From Chloroflexota bacterium (GTDB lineage Bacteria > Chloroflexota > Anaerolineae > Aggregatilineales > J027), in contig JACRBG010000025.1 of the NCBI GenBank assembly GCA_016234595.1, forward strand, positions 1 to 58,152: a stretch of 58,152 nucleotides of DNA, written 5' to 3'. A program made the position numbers and the translations under genes. The notes beneath the pieces are model-generated. The model had not been told where the DNA came from. It made no database searches and saw only the letters and a list, made by a program, of their open reading frames with translations. Of this stretch, positions 34,434 through 43,284 are shown piece after piece; the first letter of the stretch is position 1, and the number at the start of each line of letters is the position of its first letter.

Positions 34434-36539
34434 TTATCCCGAAACCGGTGTTATTTGAACCCAATCAAATAATAACCCTAAACGGCGGGTGTCGGTATTG
34501 AGGCCAAGTGATTCAGGTGAGACGACGTGATCCACCACAAATTTCAATTCACTGGATTCTTGATTGGTGGGAGTGGCTGCTTGCGGGATAACCCCATCGA
34601 AAAGGATCGCGCCATCAGCATCTAATGATTGAGTCAAGGGAACAGCGGTGTTATTGACGTATAGTTTTAAGCTGCTCAGAATTTCAGGTTGGAGAACGTA
34701 GAGTACTCTGAAGCGGATATGGTAGTTGGCTGAATTGAGGTCGTAGAGTAGAGTAGAAGTATCCGAAGTTGACCATACCCCATTGCCTTGGACATATGAC
34801 CAACCACAGCCCGGCGGCTCACTATCAAACTCAAAACGATCGCCCATCAAAGGGGTAAATAGAGGGGTATCAACGTCAATAAACCAGTCATGGAAAAGGT
34901 TAGCTAGCCTTCGCGGTGGGGCCTGATCGGGTTGAATTATGGCCCGGGGATTGTAACTATCGCCAAGGGGCTCTAGGGCGAGTTGGCTGGGAATTTGTTC
35001 TATCAGGCTGGTTGAATAACAATATCTAAAAGCAATGACTTGCTGAATGGGCACTTGGGCAACCAGTTGATCATCCGTGAGATGATAATAGTAATAAAAT
35101 TGATCGCGGTCGAATTCGCAGCGGTAAAACAACCCAGCGCAGGTATACACTTGCACGGGTTTCTCATATAGGTAGGAAAGGGCATCGCGTAAATGCATAT
35201 AAGTAACCGACATCCCAAAAACATATTCATTGGTGGTTAAGTGACCACTTTCATCGTAGACGACGATGACTTGGTTATTTAGATGGGGAACGGTGGTGGC
35301 AATCTGGGTGAGAATGTCGCGCTCAACCATCGAAAAGCGGATTGCGTTTTGATGTTGCTGAAAGGCATACTGCATCGCCCAAACGATGATTAAACTCGCC
35401 ATAGCGGGAAAAATGTAACGTCGAGCCTTTGTGGAAAAGCCAGTGGTTAATAAATAAAGGGTCAATGCCACACTAAGCGCCGCCCAAGGCGAGGCCATGG
35501 CAAAAAAACGGTCGGTGGTGTGTCTATAATTAGGGGCAAGCAAGAAGGGTAAAATGCCGATGAGAAATAGCCCGAGGCTAACAACGAGCCATAGAAGATA
35601 AACCTTGCGATTGGACAAGGCGTTGGACTGCCTTAGCTGTGAAAAGACGAAGCCAAAAACGATCCCCGCAAAACCTATCGCGAGAGCTAAAAACCATAGG
35701 TTTACATTGTGAAGGCCCTCGTTCCAGCCATCGTAATAGGCACGGCGATAAGCCCGTACCATAGCTTTGACGATTTCGGTGAGGTTATCACGAAACGTAT
35801 AGTCAGTATTGTCATTCGCCATCCCCTCTAAATAGCCCATTTTGTCAGTCAAATACAGATAGAGCCATGTTAGAAGTGAACCTATCAGGGGGAGATACCA
35901 CAGCCCGCTTACTTTGAATAATCGCTTGGTAAGGCGCTTTTCTTGATATAACAAAAATAGTGGAGTTAAGCAGATGGTTGGAATGGCTAACTCCGTAACC
36001 CATATGGAGACTAGTAATGCCCCCCACATCGTCAACAGTTTGACCCGACTCGGTTGTTGCCAATATCGCAGCAGCAGATAGGCCGCCAGAAAATAGAAGA
36101 GGGGTAAGACTTGGTAGTTGAGAAGCCTGATATAAAATATGCCAGTACCTGCGGGGTAGATCAACCCTAAGATAGCAGCGGTAAGCGCGATGGATGGGTT
36201 ATTGGTTAACTGACGAAAAAATAGATAATAGGCTAGACCTTGGCCGAGCAGAAGGGCATAGAGCATCACTGTCATGCCAACAAAGGAATTGGGGGTAAAC
36301 ACGTAACCTAGCCAAAATGCGATGGTATCAAGAATACGATTAGCTGGGATACCGGGTGTCCATATCTGCCCGTGGTCAAAATTACGGATAAATGTCCACT
36401 CTTCGATTAGTCCGTTGTTTCTAAAACCAAAAGGTAGCCAGAGTATAATTTCTAATACGAAAACAATACCTATTATTATAAGGTCGGATTTCCGAAATTT
36501 TGATGCCAAAATCTTAAGGGGATGCAAAAAATAATTCAT
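34434..36539 (-). CDS. Large polytopic membrane protein, possible GT-C-like glycosyltransferase
   Basis: A 701-residue protein. About the first 400 residues contain a basic start and roughly ten hydrophobic helices, resembling GT-C/PMT-like membrane glycosyltransferases. Residues beyond about 420 are soluble; the last 120 form a probable beta-sandwich ending LGLLFDWVQI, a pattern often seen on exported domains of such proteins. An acidic segment follows the first helix (N-N-G-L-I-E-E-W), where GT-C enzymes carry catalytic acids. No family can be named with confidence. It is divergent from the transketolase operon and next to glycan-related genes. Confidence 0.55.
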   Translation of the reverse strand: MNYFLHPLKILASKFRKSDLIIIGIVFVLEIILWLPFGFRNNGLIEEWTFIRNFDHGQIWTPGIPANRILDTIAFWLGYVFTPNSFVGMTVMLYALLLGQGLAYYLFFRQLTNNPSIALTAAILGLIYPAGTGIFYIRLLNYQVLPLFYFLAAYLLLRYWQQPSRVKLLTMWGALLVSIWVTELAIPTICLTPLFLLYQEKRLTKRLFKVSGLWYLPLIGSLLTWLYLYLTDKMGYLEGMANDNTDYTFRDNLTEIVKAMVRAYRRAYYDGWNEGLHNVNLWFLALAIGFAGIVFGFVFSQLRQSNALSNRKVYLLWLVVSLGLFLIGILPFLLAPNYRHTTDRFFAMASPWAALSVALTLYLLTTGFSTKARRYIFPAMASLIIVWAMQYAFQQHQNAIRFSMVERDILTQIATTVPHLNNQVIVVYDESGHLTTNEYVFGMSVTYMHLRDALSYLYEKPVQVYTCAGLFYRCEFDRDQFYYYYHLTDDQLVAQVPIQQVIAFRYCYSTSLIEQIPSQLALEPLGDSYNPRAIIQPDQAPPRRLANLFHDWFIDVDTPLFTPLMGDRFEFDSEPPGCGWSYVQGNGVWSTSDTSTLLYDLNSANYHIRFRVLYVLQPEILSSLKLYVNNTAVPLTQSLDADGAILFDGVIPQAATPTNQESSELKFVVDHVVSPESLGLNTDTRRLGLLFDWVQITPVSG

Positions 36540-36725
36540 AACCTAATGCGACCTTATTTTTATGAATAGACCAAAGATGCCATTATACTAGATGATCTTC
36601 TGGCGCGTAACGCTGACTTATTAATATTCAAATTGGAATTTCTGATGTAATGGTCGAAATAGAGTAAGATTGAAGAGTAAATTTCTGATCAACCAATTTT
36701 GACTGATCGGTAGGATAATAAACTC

Positions 36726-36770
36726 GCTCGGCGTCGTGGCTCTAAACCAATGATTGTGAAGCTACCGAGC
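36726..36770 (+). promoter_or_regulatory. Candidate 5'-leader stem-loop of the transketolase operon
   Basis: GCTCG (36726-36730) pairs with CGAGC (36766-36770), and GTGGCT (36736-36741) with AGCTAC (36760-36765, one G-T pair). The structure lies 30 bases before the first gene of the operon. The 254-base gap between 36540 and 36793 is otherwise AT-rich and without a recognisable gene. Confidence 0.35.
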
Positions 36771-36799
36771 ATAGTTATTGGCAGAGAAAAAAGGTGGGT

Positions 36800-37612
36800 A
36801 TGGGTCTAGTAAATGGCACAGCGATACGCCGTATTATCTTAGAACAATCTAAACGGGCGAATGTTGGGCACATTGGCTCTGGCCTATCAATTGCCGATCT
36901 TATTGCGGCTCTCTACGGTGGCATCTTAAACATTCCCAGCCCCAGCGACCCTGAGCGTGATCGCATGATACTGGGTAAGGGCCATGCGGCGCTGGCACTT
37001 TATGCCGCGTTTTATTTGAAGGGGTGGATCACTGCCGAACAACTCGATACCTTCCACACCGACGGCTCATTATTGGGGGTTCATCCCGAACATATCCTCC
37101 CCGGTGTAGATTTTTCAACAGGTTCATTGGGGCAAGGACTTTCATTTGGAACAGGTGCGGCGTTGGCGGCTCGCCTCCAAAATTCATCCCGCCGGGTTTT
37201 TGTACTGGTCAGTGATGGCGAATGCAACGAAGGGGCGCTCTGGGAAGCTGTGATGTTTGCGGCCCACCACCAATTGTCCAATCTGATTGTGCTGGTTGAC
37301 CTCAACCATCAGCAGGCCTTTGGGTACACCGATGCGGTTATTAAAATGTCGCCGATGGCAAATCGCTGGCAGGCCTTTGGTTGGGATGTTCATGAGGTGG
37401 ATGGTCATGATGTTGCGGCTTTGCAACAGACTGTCGCCAGTTTAGACACGATTAGCGGGCCACCGCATGTCTTGGTCGCTTCCACCACCTTTGGTAAAGG
37501 GGTCTCCTATATGGAAAGCCAAATTAAATGGCACTACATGCCCATGAATGATGCTGAATACCCACAGGCACTTGAGGAAGTCGGCACTACCGCAATCGAG
37601 GTAGCCCCATGA
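36800..37612 (+). CDS. Transketolase N-terminal subunit (split transketolase, ThDP-binding half)
   Basis: A 270-residue protein equal to the N-terminal third of transketolase. The thiamine-diphosphate motif is SDGECNEGALWEA followed by LVDLN (canonical GDGExxEG...N, with Ser for the first Gly). Conserved His-containing loops are HIGSGLSIADLIA, GKGHAALALYA and TGSLGQGLSFG. Split transketolases act as a heterotetramer with a separate C-terminal subunit, encoded next. ATG 36800 is preferred; GTG 36794 is in frame just upstream. Its stop overlaps the next gene by four bases. Confidence 0.92.
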   Translation: MGLVNGTAIRRIILEQSKRANVGHIGSGLSIADLIAALYGGILNIPSPSDPERDRMILGKGHAALALYAAFYLKGWITAEQLDTFHTDGSLLGVHPEHILPGVDFSTGSLGQGLSFGTGAALAARLQNSSRRVFVLVSDGECNEGALWEAVMFAAHHQLSNLIVLVDLNHQQAFGYTDAVIKMSPMANRWQAFGWDVHEVDGHDVAALQQTVASLDTISGPPHVLVASTTFGKGVSYMESQIKWHYMPMNDAEYPQALEEVGTTAIEVAP

Positions 37613-38541
37613 GAGGCGCTTTTGCAAAAACGTTAGTTGAACTCGCTGCCCAAGATGACCGCATCATGCTCCTAACGGGCGATCTTGGCTTCATGGCGCT
37701 GGAAATTTTTTCTGAGCGCTTCCCCAGCCGTTTCGTCAATATGGGGGTGGCGGAGCAAAACATGATGGGGGTGGCGACCGGACTGGCCGAGGCTGGTTTT
37801 ATCCCCTTTGCCTATTCGATTGTCACGTTTGCTTCTTTACGCCCCTATGAATTTATCCGCAACGGCCCCATTTTTCATCACCTGCCTGTGCGGGTGGTTG
37901 GTGTAGGTGGCGGCATGGAATATGGTAACGCTGGCCCTACCCATCACGGCTTGGAGGATGTTAGCGTGATGCGGACGCAACCGGGGATAACGGTCATCGC
38001 TCCGGCGGATGCTGACCAAACGGCCAGTGCCTTGCGCCAAACATGGCATTTACCCGGCCCGATCTATTATCGCATCGGCAAAAATGATAAAGTGATCATC
38101 CCCAATTTGGATGGCCGTTTTGAGCTTGGTCGCCTGCAAATAGTGCGCGAGGGCGGTGATTTGCTGCTAGTGGCAATGGGTGGCATCACCAATGAAGTTG
38201 TTGCCGCCGCTGATACTCTTGCGAAACAAGGCATCCAAGCGACGGTTGCGATTGTTTCCAGCTTCAACCCCGCCCCCGTTGATGACCTCATTCGGCTATT
38301 GGGTCGTTTTCCTTTGACCCTCACTGTTGAGGCGCACTACATAACAGGTGGTGTTGGGTCGCTCGTCTCAGAAGTGGTTGCCGAGCAAGCGCTAGGCTGT
38401 CGGGTGGTGCGCTGCGGCCTAACTACCCCTCCCCTCGCCGTATCGGGGAGCCAAAGCTATCTGCAACATCAGTATGGGATTTCGGCAAGTGCCCTAGTCG
38501 AGACGGCCTTGCGTGAACTACAAGGGATAAAGACCCAATAA
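37609..38541 (+). CDS. Transketolase C-terminal subunit
   Basis: A 310-residue protein equal to the pyrimidine-binding and C-terminal domains of transketolase. The catalytic Glu lies in MGVAEQNMMGVATGLAEAG, followed by PFAYSIVTFASLRPYEFIRN. It completes the enzyme begun by the preceding gene. In glycan or secondary-metabolite clusters such pairs make or rearrange unusual ketoses, or feed pentose phosphates. The gene joins the GT2 gene by a one-base overlap (TAATG). Confidence 0.92.
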   Translation: MRGAFAKTLVELAAQDDRIMLLTGDLGFMALEIFSERFPSRFVNMGVAEQNMMGVATGLAEAGFIPFAYSIVTFASLRPYEFIRNGPIFHHLPVRVVGVGGGMEYGNAGPTHHGLEDVSVMRTQPGITVIAPADADQTASALRQTWHLPGPIYYRIGKNDKVIIPNLDGRFELGRLQIVREGGDLLLVAMGGITNEVVAAADTLAKQGIQATVAIVSSFNPAPVDDLIRLLGRFPLTLTVEAHYITGGVGSLVSEVVAEQALGCRVVRCGLTTPPLAVSGSQSYLQHQYGISASALVETALRELQGIKTQ

Positions 38542-39239
38542 TGTCCAATCAACTCCTTTCAATTATCTTGCCGGTCTACAATCAGGCCGATCATATCCGC
38601 GAAATTGTGACCGCCTATGTGCAGGCCCTCAGCAAAATCCCTAATCCATACGAACTCCTGCTGGTAGTCAATGGCTGCCGCGATAACTCACTGGAAATCT
38701 GCAATCAACTGGCCGAGGAATTTACATCCGTGCGGGTGGTATTCAGCGAAAAAGGCGGCTGGGGCCTCGCCGTCAAACTAGGCATTCAAGAAGCCAAAGG
38801 CGACCTAATTTGTTATACCAATTCAGCCCGCACCAGTCCTCAAAATCTGGTACTGTTGTTACTCTACGCTGTCGCCAATCCTGAAACAGTCATCAAATCC
38901 AACCGTAAAATCCGCGACAATTGGAAACGCCGTTTGGGGTCATTGCTCTATAATTTGGAGTGCCGCGCCCTGTTCGACTTGGCCTATTGGGATGTCAATG
39001 GCACGCCCAAAGTTTTCCCACGCGCCTGCAACCAATTATTGGGTTTGACCTGCGATGACGATTTGATTGATGCCGAATTCAACGCCGTCTGTCGCCGCGA
39101 AGACTACCCCATGCTCGAAGTGCCTATTTTTTCCTTTAAGCGACATAGTGGACGTTCGACCACTAGCTATAAATCGGCCTATCGCATGTATCTAGGAGTC
39201 TATCAATTATGGCGCAGAATGGGCCGAAGCAAAATTTGA
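38541..39239 (+). CDS. Glycosyltransferase family 2-like protein with altered metal motif
   Basis: A 232-residue protein with a GT-A fold start (LLSIILPVYNQADHIREIV, LLLVVNGCRDNSLEIC, EKGGWGLAVKLGIQEAKGD). Where family 2 enzymes carry the metal-binding DxD (for example MDADL), this one reads ICYTNSARTSP, without the aspartates. The following region LECRALFDLAYWDVNGTPKVFPR resembles DPM1/GtrB-type enzymes. It may still transfer a sugar with a changed mechanism, or act as a binding protein. It overlaps the next gene by 31 bases. Confidence 0.8.
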   Translation: MSNQLLSIILPVYNQADHIREIVTAYVQALSKIPNPYELLLVVNGCRDNSLEICNQLAEEFTSVRVVFSEKGGWGLAVKLGIQEAKGDLICYTNSARTSPQNLVLLLLYAVANPETVIKSNRKIRDNWKRRLGSLLYNLECRALFDLAYWDVNGTPKVFPRACNQLLGLTCDDDLIDAEFNAVCRREDYPMLEVPIFSFKRHSGRSTTSYKSAYRMYLGVYQLWRRMGRSKI

Positions 39240-40447
39240 AGCCACGTGCAGCCAAGTCAGCTTCGACCCTTGCCGGATTGTGGGCCCATCATCATGGGGA
39301 ATGGCGTGATACGGCCCAAATCGCCAGCCAATGGAACGACGCTGCCGAACTAGACCCCAAATTGCTGCGCTATGAAGTGCAGGGTCAATGGTGGGCGACA
39401 TTGGCAAATCTTGGCATCACCCTTGTGGTTAGCCGCGAATATGAACACCTGCTGATGGCGATGACGGTGCAAAACGGCGACCCCCATCTGTCGTTTATGA
39501 AACTGCCCCACCCTTCCGGTTTGGCAGTGGATGCGGATAAAGGCCATCTCTATGTCGCCTCGACCCGCAACCCCAATCAGGTTTTTGAATTGGCGGCGGT
39601 GCATGGGCATCTGGATCGCTTAGATATGCCCTATGAAGGCCCTGAAGATAATCCGTTGGTTCCGGTGTGTTCGCATTATTACCCCGGTTGTTATTACATG
39701 CACGACCTAGCTTTTATTGGCGGTGCACTCTTCGCCAATTCTGTCGGGCAAAATGCGGTGGTGCGGCTGGCAGAAAATGGCAGGGGTGAGCGCGTTTGGT
39801 GGCCCAAGTGTATCGAGACCGACGACGGCCCCGTTTTTGGTCAGAATCATATCCAGCTAAATTCCATTGCGGCGGGTGCGCATATTGAGCACTCCTTTTT
39901 CTCGGCTTCGGCTGATAAAATCTCAGCCCGTCGCCCCGGCCATCGCAATTTCCCCGTAGATAAGCGCGGTGTGATCTTTTCGGGTCAAACCCGCGAACCG
40001 ATTGTACACGGCCTCACCCGTCCCCATTCGGCCCGTTTACATCAGGACAAACTCTGGGTAGATAACAGCGGTTATGGCGAACTGTGCTTGGTCGAAAACG
40101 GCCAACTGACCATCGTCGCCCGATTACCCGGCTGGACACGCGGGCTTGGCTTTTGGGGGGATATAGCCTTTGTGGGTACATCGCGGGTCATTCCGCGTTT
40201 CCGTCAATATGCACCCGGCCTTGAAGTAGAAAACAGCCTGTGCGGATTACATGCCGTGAATATTCAATCCGGCGACATTTTAGGCAGCATCATCTGGCCC
40301 TATGGCAACCAGATATTTGCAGTAGAGCCGCTGGGGCATCAGATAACCTCCGGCTTTCCCTTTCCGGTGGGGGCCAAACGCGCCACTCGCCGCGAAAAAT
40401 TGTTGTTCTATAGCTACACATTAGATCAAAAGGGCAATGAAGCATGA
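39209..40447 (+). CDS. TIGR03032/DUF4915-family protein
   Basis: A 412-residue soluble protein whose repeated strand pattern (HPSGLAVDADKGHLYVASTRNPNQVFEL, FIGGALFANSVGQNAVVRL, HSARLHQDKLWVDNSGYGELCLV, RGLGFWGDIAFVGTSR) suggests a beta-propeller. It matches the uncharacterised TIGR03032/DUF4915 family. ATG 39209 is preceded by AGGAG at 39194-39198. It starts within the GT2 gene and overlaps the sulfotransferase-like gene by four bases. Its function is unknown; coupling to sulfotransferase and glycosyltransferase genes suggests a role in glycan modification. Confidence 0.8.
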   Translation: MAQNGPKQNLKPRAAKSASTLAGLWAHHHGEWRDTAQIASQWNDAAELDPKLLRYEVQGQWWATLANLGITLVVSREYEHLLMAMTVQNGDPHLSFMKLPHPSGLAVDADKGHLYVASTRNPNQVFELAAVHGHLDRLDMPYEGPEDNPLVPVCSHYYPGCYYMHDLAFIGGALFANSVGQNAVVRLAENGRGERVWWPKCIETDDGPVFGQNHIQLNSIAAGAHIEHSFFSASADKISARRPGHRNFPVDKRGVIFSGQTREPIVHGLTRPHSARLHQDKLWVDNSGYGELCLVENGQLTIVARLPGWTRGLGFWGDIAFVGTSRVIPRFRQYAPGLEVENSLCGLHAVNIQSGDILGSIIWPYGNQIFAVEPLGHQITSGFPFPVGAKRATRREKLLFYSYTLDQKGNEA

Positions 40448-41370
40448 GTAATGATTTTCGTCTGTTAATGTTGGGGGCGATGTATGAAAATGGCGGTAAT
40501 ACCACCCACCGTTTTCTAGATGGTCACCCCCAAATGTTCGTTTATCCGTTCGAATCCCAAATAGGCACACGCATGGTGCAAGATCATTTGACCTCGATGT
40601 ATCCGGTCAAATATCGCTGGCCCACCTTCGCGTTGGAAGCCACCCCTGCCCAAGATTACAAGGCCATTATTGACGAAGAGGGCAAGGTTCGTTCACGCAC
40701 ACCCAACGTCAGCAAATTCCGCCACATGCCATTCGATATGAATGACGATGAGCGGGGCAAGATTTATGAGGAGTATGTCAACAAGTCGGGCCGTTCGCGT
40801 GGCAACAATATGGCGGCGTTTTTTAAGGCCACCTTTGATGCGTGGAAAGATTACAAACGCACGGGGGATCAACAGGTCTATGTCGGCTACAGCCCGATTA
40901 TCGTGGTAGACGCTGATAAGATTTTGAATGACCTGCCCCAAGCCCACTTCCTGCACGTCGTCCGTAATCCTTGGTCAGCCTATGCCGATACCAAAAAGCG
41001 CCCTGTGCCGCTAAGTTTGCATCACTACATGCTGGGCTGGACGATGAATCAATATTACGCGCTATATTTCCGCGAAAAATTCCCCGGTCGGATGCACATT
41101 GTGCGGGCCGAAGATGTCATGGCCGATTCGTACAAAACTCTCGGCGCGATCTGCGAAAAAATCGGGGTGTCCCCTGCCGACTCGCTGCGTAAACCCACAT
41201 GGAACGGCAATGAACTTGAAGAAGTGTATCCTTGGGGCACACTCCGTAAAGTCACCCCCGCTGTCAATCGTGCCACCGCTGACGAACTCTCTGCCGCCGA
41301 AAAAGCTGCCATCCGCGACTATACATGGCAGTATATGGATGTGTTCGATTACAAGAATTTTCTGGGCTAA
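40444..41370 (+). CDS. Sulfotransferase-like protein
   Basis: A 308-residue protein of the sulfotransferase superfamily. The 5'-phosphosulfate loop is altered but recognisable as YENGGNTTHRFLDGHPQMF (residues 14-32), where G-G-N-T-T replaces the usual SGTT. The 3'-phosphate motif is LHVVRNPWSAYADTK (about 167-181), with the conserved Arg and Ser. Such enzymes move sulfate from PAPS to a sugar or lipid hydroxyl. It is translationally coupled to the DUF4915 gene and ends the operon at a terminator (41382-41412). Confidence 0.82.
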   Translation: MSNDFRLLMLGAMYENGGNTTHRFLDGHPQMFVYPFESQIGTRMVQDHLTSMYPVKYRWPTFALEATPAQDYKAIIDEEGKVRSRTPNVSKFRHMPFDMNDDERGKIYEEYVNKSGRSRGNNMAAFFKATFDAWKDYKRTGDQQVYVGYSPIIVVDADKILNDLPQAHFLHVVRNPWSAYADTKKRPVPLSLHHYMLGWTMNQYYALYFREKFPGRMHIVRAEDVMADSYKTLGAICEKIGVSPADSLRKPTWNGNELEEVYPWGTLRKVTPAVNRATADELSAAEKAAIRDYTWQYMDVFDYKNFLG

Positions 41371-41381
41371 TTGACCGTATT

Positions 41382-41412
41382 TCCCCTCTCTGCTCGGCGG
41401 GGAGGGGATTTT
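41382..41412 (+). terminator. Rho-independent terminator after the sulfotransferase-like gene
   Basis: TCCCCTC (41382-41388) pairs with GAGGGGA (41402-41408), followed by TTTT. It closes the transketolase-to-sulfotransferase operon before the epimerase gene. Confidence 0.65.
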
Positions 41413-41432
41413 AGGGCTGGGGATGGATTTCC

Positions 41433-42395
41433 ATGAAACGTGCGATTGTCACGGGGGCAACCGGATTTGTAGGCGCATCACTGACTCGTCGCCTGCTGCA
41501 ATTGGGCCATGAAGTGCATTTACTGCTGCGGCCCGAATATGCGGCGTGGCGTATCGAAGGCATCCGCACCAATGTCCATCTGCATATTGTGGATTTCAGC
41601 GATGCCCCCACCCTTCAAACCATTATCCGCCATATCCAACCGGATTGGATTTTTCATCTAGCGGCGTATGGAGCCTATTCCAATCAGGCCAATTGGCGAC
41701 AAATGATTGAGACCAATCTGACGGGCACGGCTAATTTGTTGGAGGCATGTCTGGCGACGGGCTTTGAGGCCTTCATCAACACAGGCTCATCGTCGGAATA
41801 CGGCTTCAAAGATTATCCCCCCTCTGAAAATGATTGGCTTGACCCCAATAGCCACTATGCTCTGACCAAAGCTGCTGCCACCCATTTTTGCCGTTTTACT
41901 GCTCAAAAACAACAAGTGCATGTGCCAACGCTACGCCTCTATTCAGTCTATGGCCCCTATGAAGAACCAACCCGCCTGATTCCCATCTTAGCGATTAAGG
42001 GCTTGCAGGGGCAACTGCCGCCGCTAGTCAACCCGACCATTGCCCGCGATTATGTCTACGTCGAAGATGTCAACGACGCCTATCTGCTGGCAGCCACCCA
42101 ACCTAATCAGGAACTCGGTGCGGTCTATAACGTTGGCACAGGAGTGCAAACCTCGTTAGACGAGATTGTAGCCATCGCCCGCCAAGTTTTAGCGATTGAA
42201 GCCGAGCCACAGTGGGGATCAATGCCTGACCGTGCATGGGATACCTCGGTTTGGGTTGCCAATAACGCCAAAATCCAAACCGACCTCGGCTGGCAACCGC
42301 GGTATTCCGTGCCAGATGGCTTTCAGGAATTCGTCAATTGGTTGGCGGCCCACCCCGCTATGCAACAATATTATGAATCCCGCCTCGGTGTATAA
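41433..42395 (+). CDS. NAD-dependent sugar epimerase/dehydratase
   Basis: A 320-residue extended SDR enzyme that modifies a nucleotide sugar. The NAD-binding motif is TGATGFVG (residues 7-14). Catalytic residues are the serine in TGSSSEYG and the YALTK tyrosine and lysine. The region LRLYSVYGPYEEPTRLIP is typical of UDP-glucose-4-epimerase-like or dehydratase enzymes. The exact substrate is unknown. A GGGGATGG stretch upstream of ATG 41433 is its likely ribosome-binding site. Confidence 0.88.
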   Translation: MKRAIVTGATGFVGASLTRRLLQLGHEVHLLLRPEYAAWRIEGIRTNVHLHIVDFSDAPTLQTIIRHIQPDWIFHLAAYGAYSNQANWRQMIETNLTGTANLLEACLATGFEAFINTGSSSEYGFKDYPPSENDWLDPNSHYALTKAAATHFCRFTAQKQQVHVPTLRLYSVYGPYEEPTRLIPILAIKGLQGQLPPLVNPTIARDYVYVEDVNDAYLLAATQPNQELGAVYNVGTGVQTSLDEIVAIARQVLAIEAEPQWGSMPDRAWDTSVWVANNAKIQTDLGWQPRYSVPDGFQEFVNWLAAHPAMQQYYESRLGV

Positions 42396-42440
42396 TCTGG
42401 ATTTATACCCGTCACAAAATCCAAGAAGGCCGATGCTGCT

Positions 42441-43256
42441 ATGGATACCCTAGTGATTGTATTGATGGCTGGTTTTGCAACAGTCGTCACTTTGGTGGTT
42501 GTTTTCAGTCTCCTTGGCCGCGCAACCCGCCAGCGTGAAGCCGCCATTCGGGAACGTTTCCCCAATACCAAAATGGTCATTCGCGGAGCTAATTTTTTTG
42601 GGCAAGAATCAAAGGGCGTGGTTCAATTACGCGGCAATGGCGTATTAGCCATCACCACCAGTGAGGTCTATTTTGAATTGTTGGCTCCCCGCCATGCTTG
42701 GCGTACTGCCATCGGCAATATCCAAGCCGTCGAAACCGTCAAATCTCATTTGGGCAAAACAGTGGGTCGGCCCCTTCTGAAAATCCGCTATATCAATGAG
42801 CAAGGCCGGACAGATTCCGTCGCGTGGCTAGTGCCCAACCTTGAGGCGGTGATACAAACACTTGAGGGCCTACGTCAGCCCGCTTCGCCTGCTCTGGGAA
42901 TGGCAAAGCAGAGCGAAAATGCTGCCCGTGAGCGTTTCCCCAATGCCAAAACAATCATCGCCGATGCCAATCTTTTTGGGCAAGAATCCAAAGGCGTCGC
43001 CCAAATTGGCGGGACAGGGTTACTCGTAGTGACCGACAGCGAGGTCTATTTTGAACGCTATCTACCTAAGGCCGAATTTCATATCCCATTGAGTAGCGTC
43101 CAGTCTATTGAGATCGCTGACCGATACATGGGCAAGTCCATTGGCAGCCCCCTTATCAAACTCAATTTCACCAATGAGCAGGGCCAAGCGGATTCCATTG
43201 CATGGTGGGTGGCGGATGTGGAATCGCTCAAAACCCTGCTAGAATCTGTCCGATAA
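42441..43256 (+). CDS. Membrane-anchored protein with two tandem PH/GRAM-like repeats
   Basis: A 271-residue hypothetical protein. One N-terminal transmembrane helix (LVIVLMAGFATVVTLVVVFSLL) is followed by two homologous halves of about 110 residues. Each begins RERFPNxK, contains FGQESKGVxQ, SEVYFE, a GKxxGxPLxK segment and NEQGxxDSxAW, and ends with a Leu-Glu-Arg tail. The strand pattern resembles bacterial PH/GRAM-like domains. A gene-internal duplication is certain from the sequence; the function is unknown. Its own gene start follows the epimerase gene by 45 bases. Confidence 0.7.
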   Translation: MDTLVIVLMAGFATVVTLVVVFSLLGRATRQREAAIRERFPNTKMVIRGANFFGQESKGVVQLRGNGVLAITTSEVYFELLAPRHAWRTAIGNIQAVETVKSHLGKTVGRPLLKIRYINEQGRTDSVAWLVPNLEAVIQTLEGLRQPASPALGMAKQSENAARERFPNAKTIIADANLFGQESKGVAQIGGTGLLVVTDSEVYFERYLPKAEFHIPLSSVQSIEIADRYMGKSIGSPLIKLNFTNEQGQADSIAWWVADVESLKTLLESVR

Positions 43257-43284
43257 ATCCGATTCATAACAAAAGGGAGCAACT

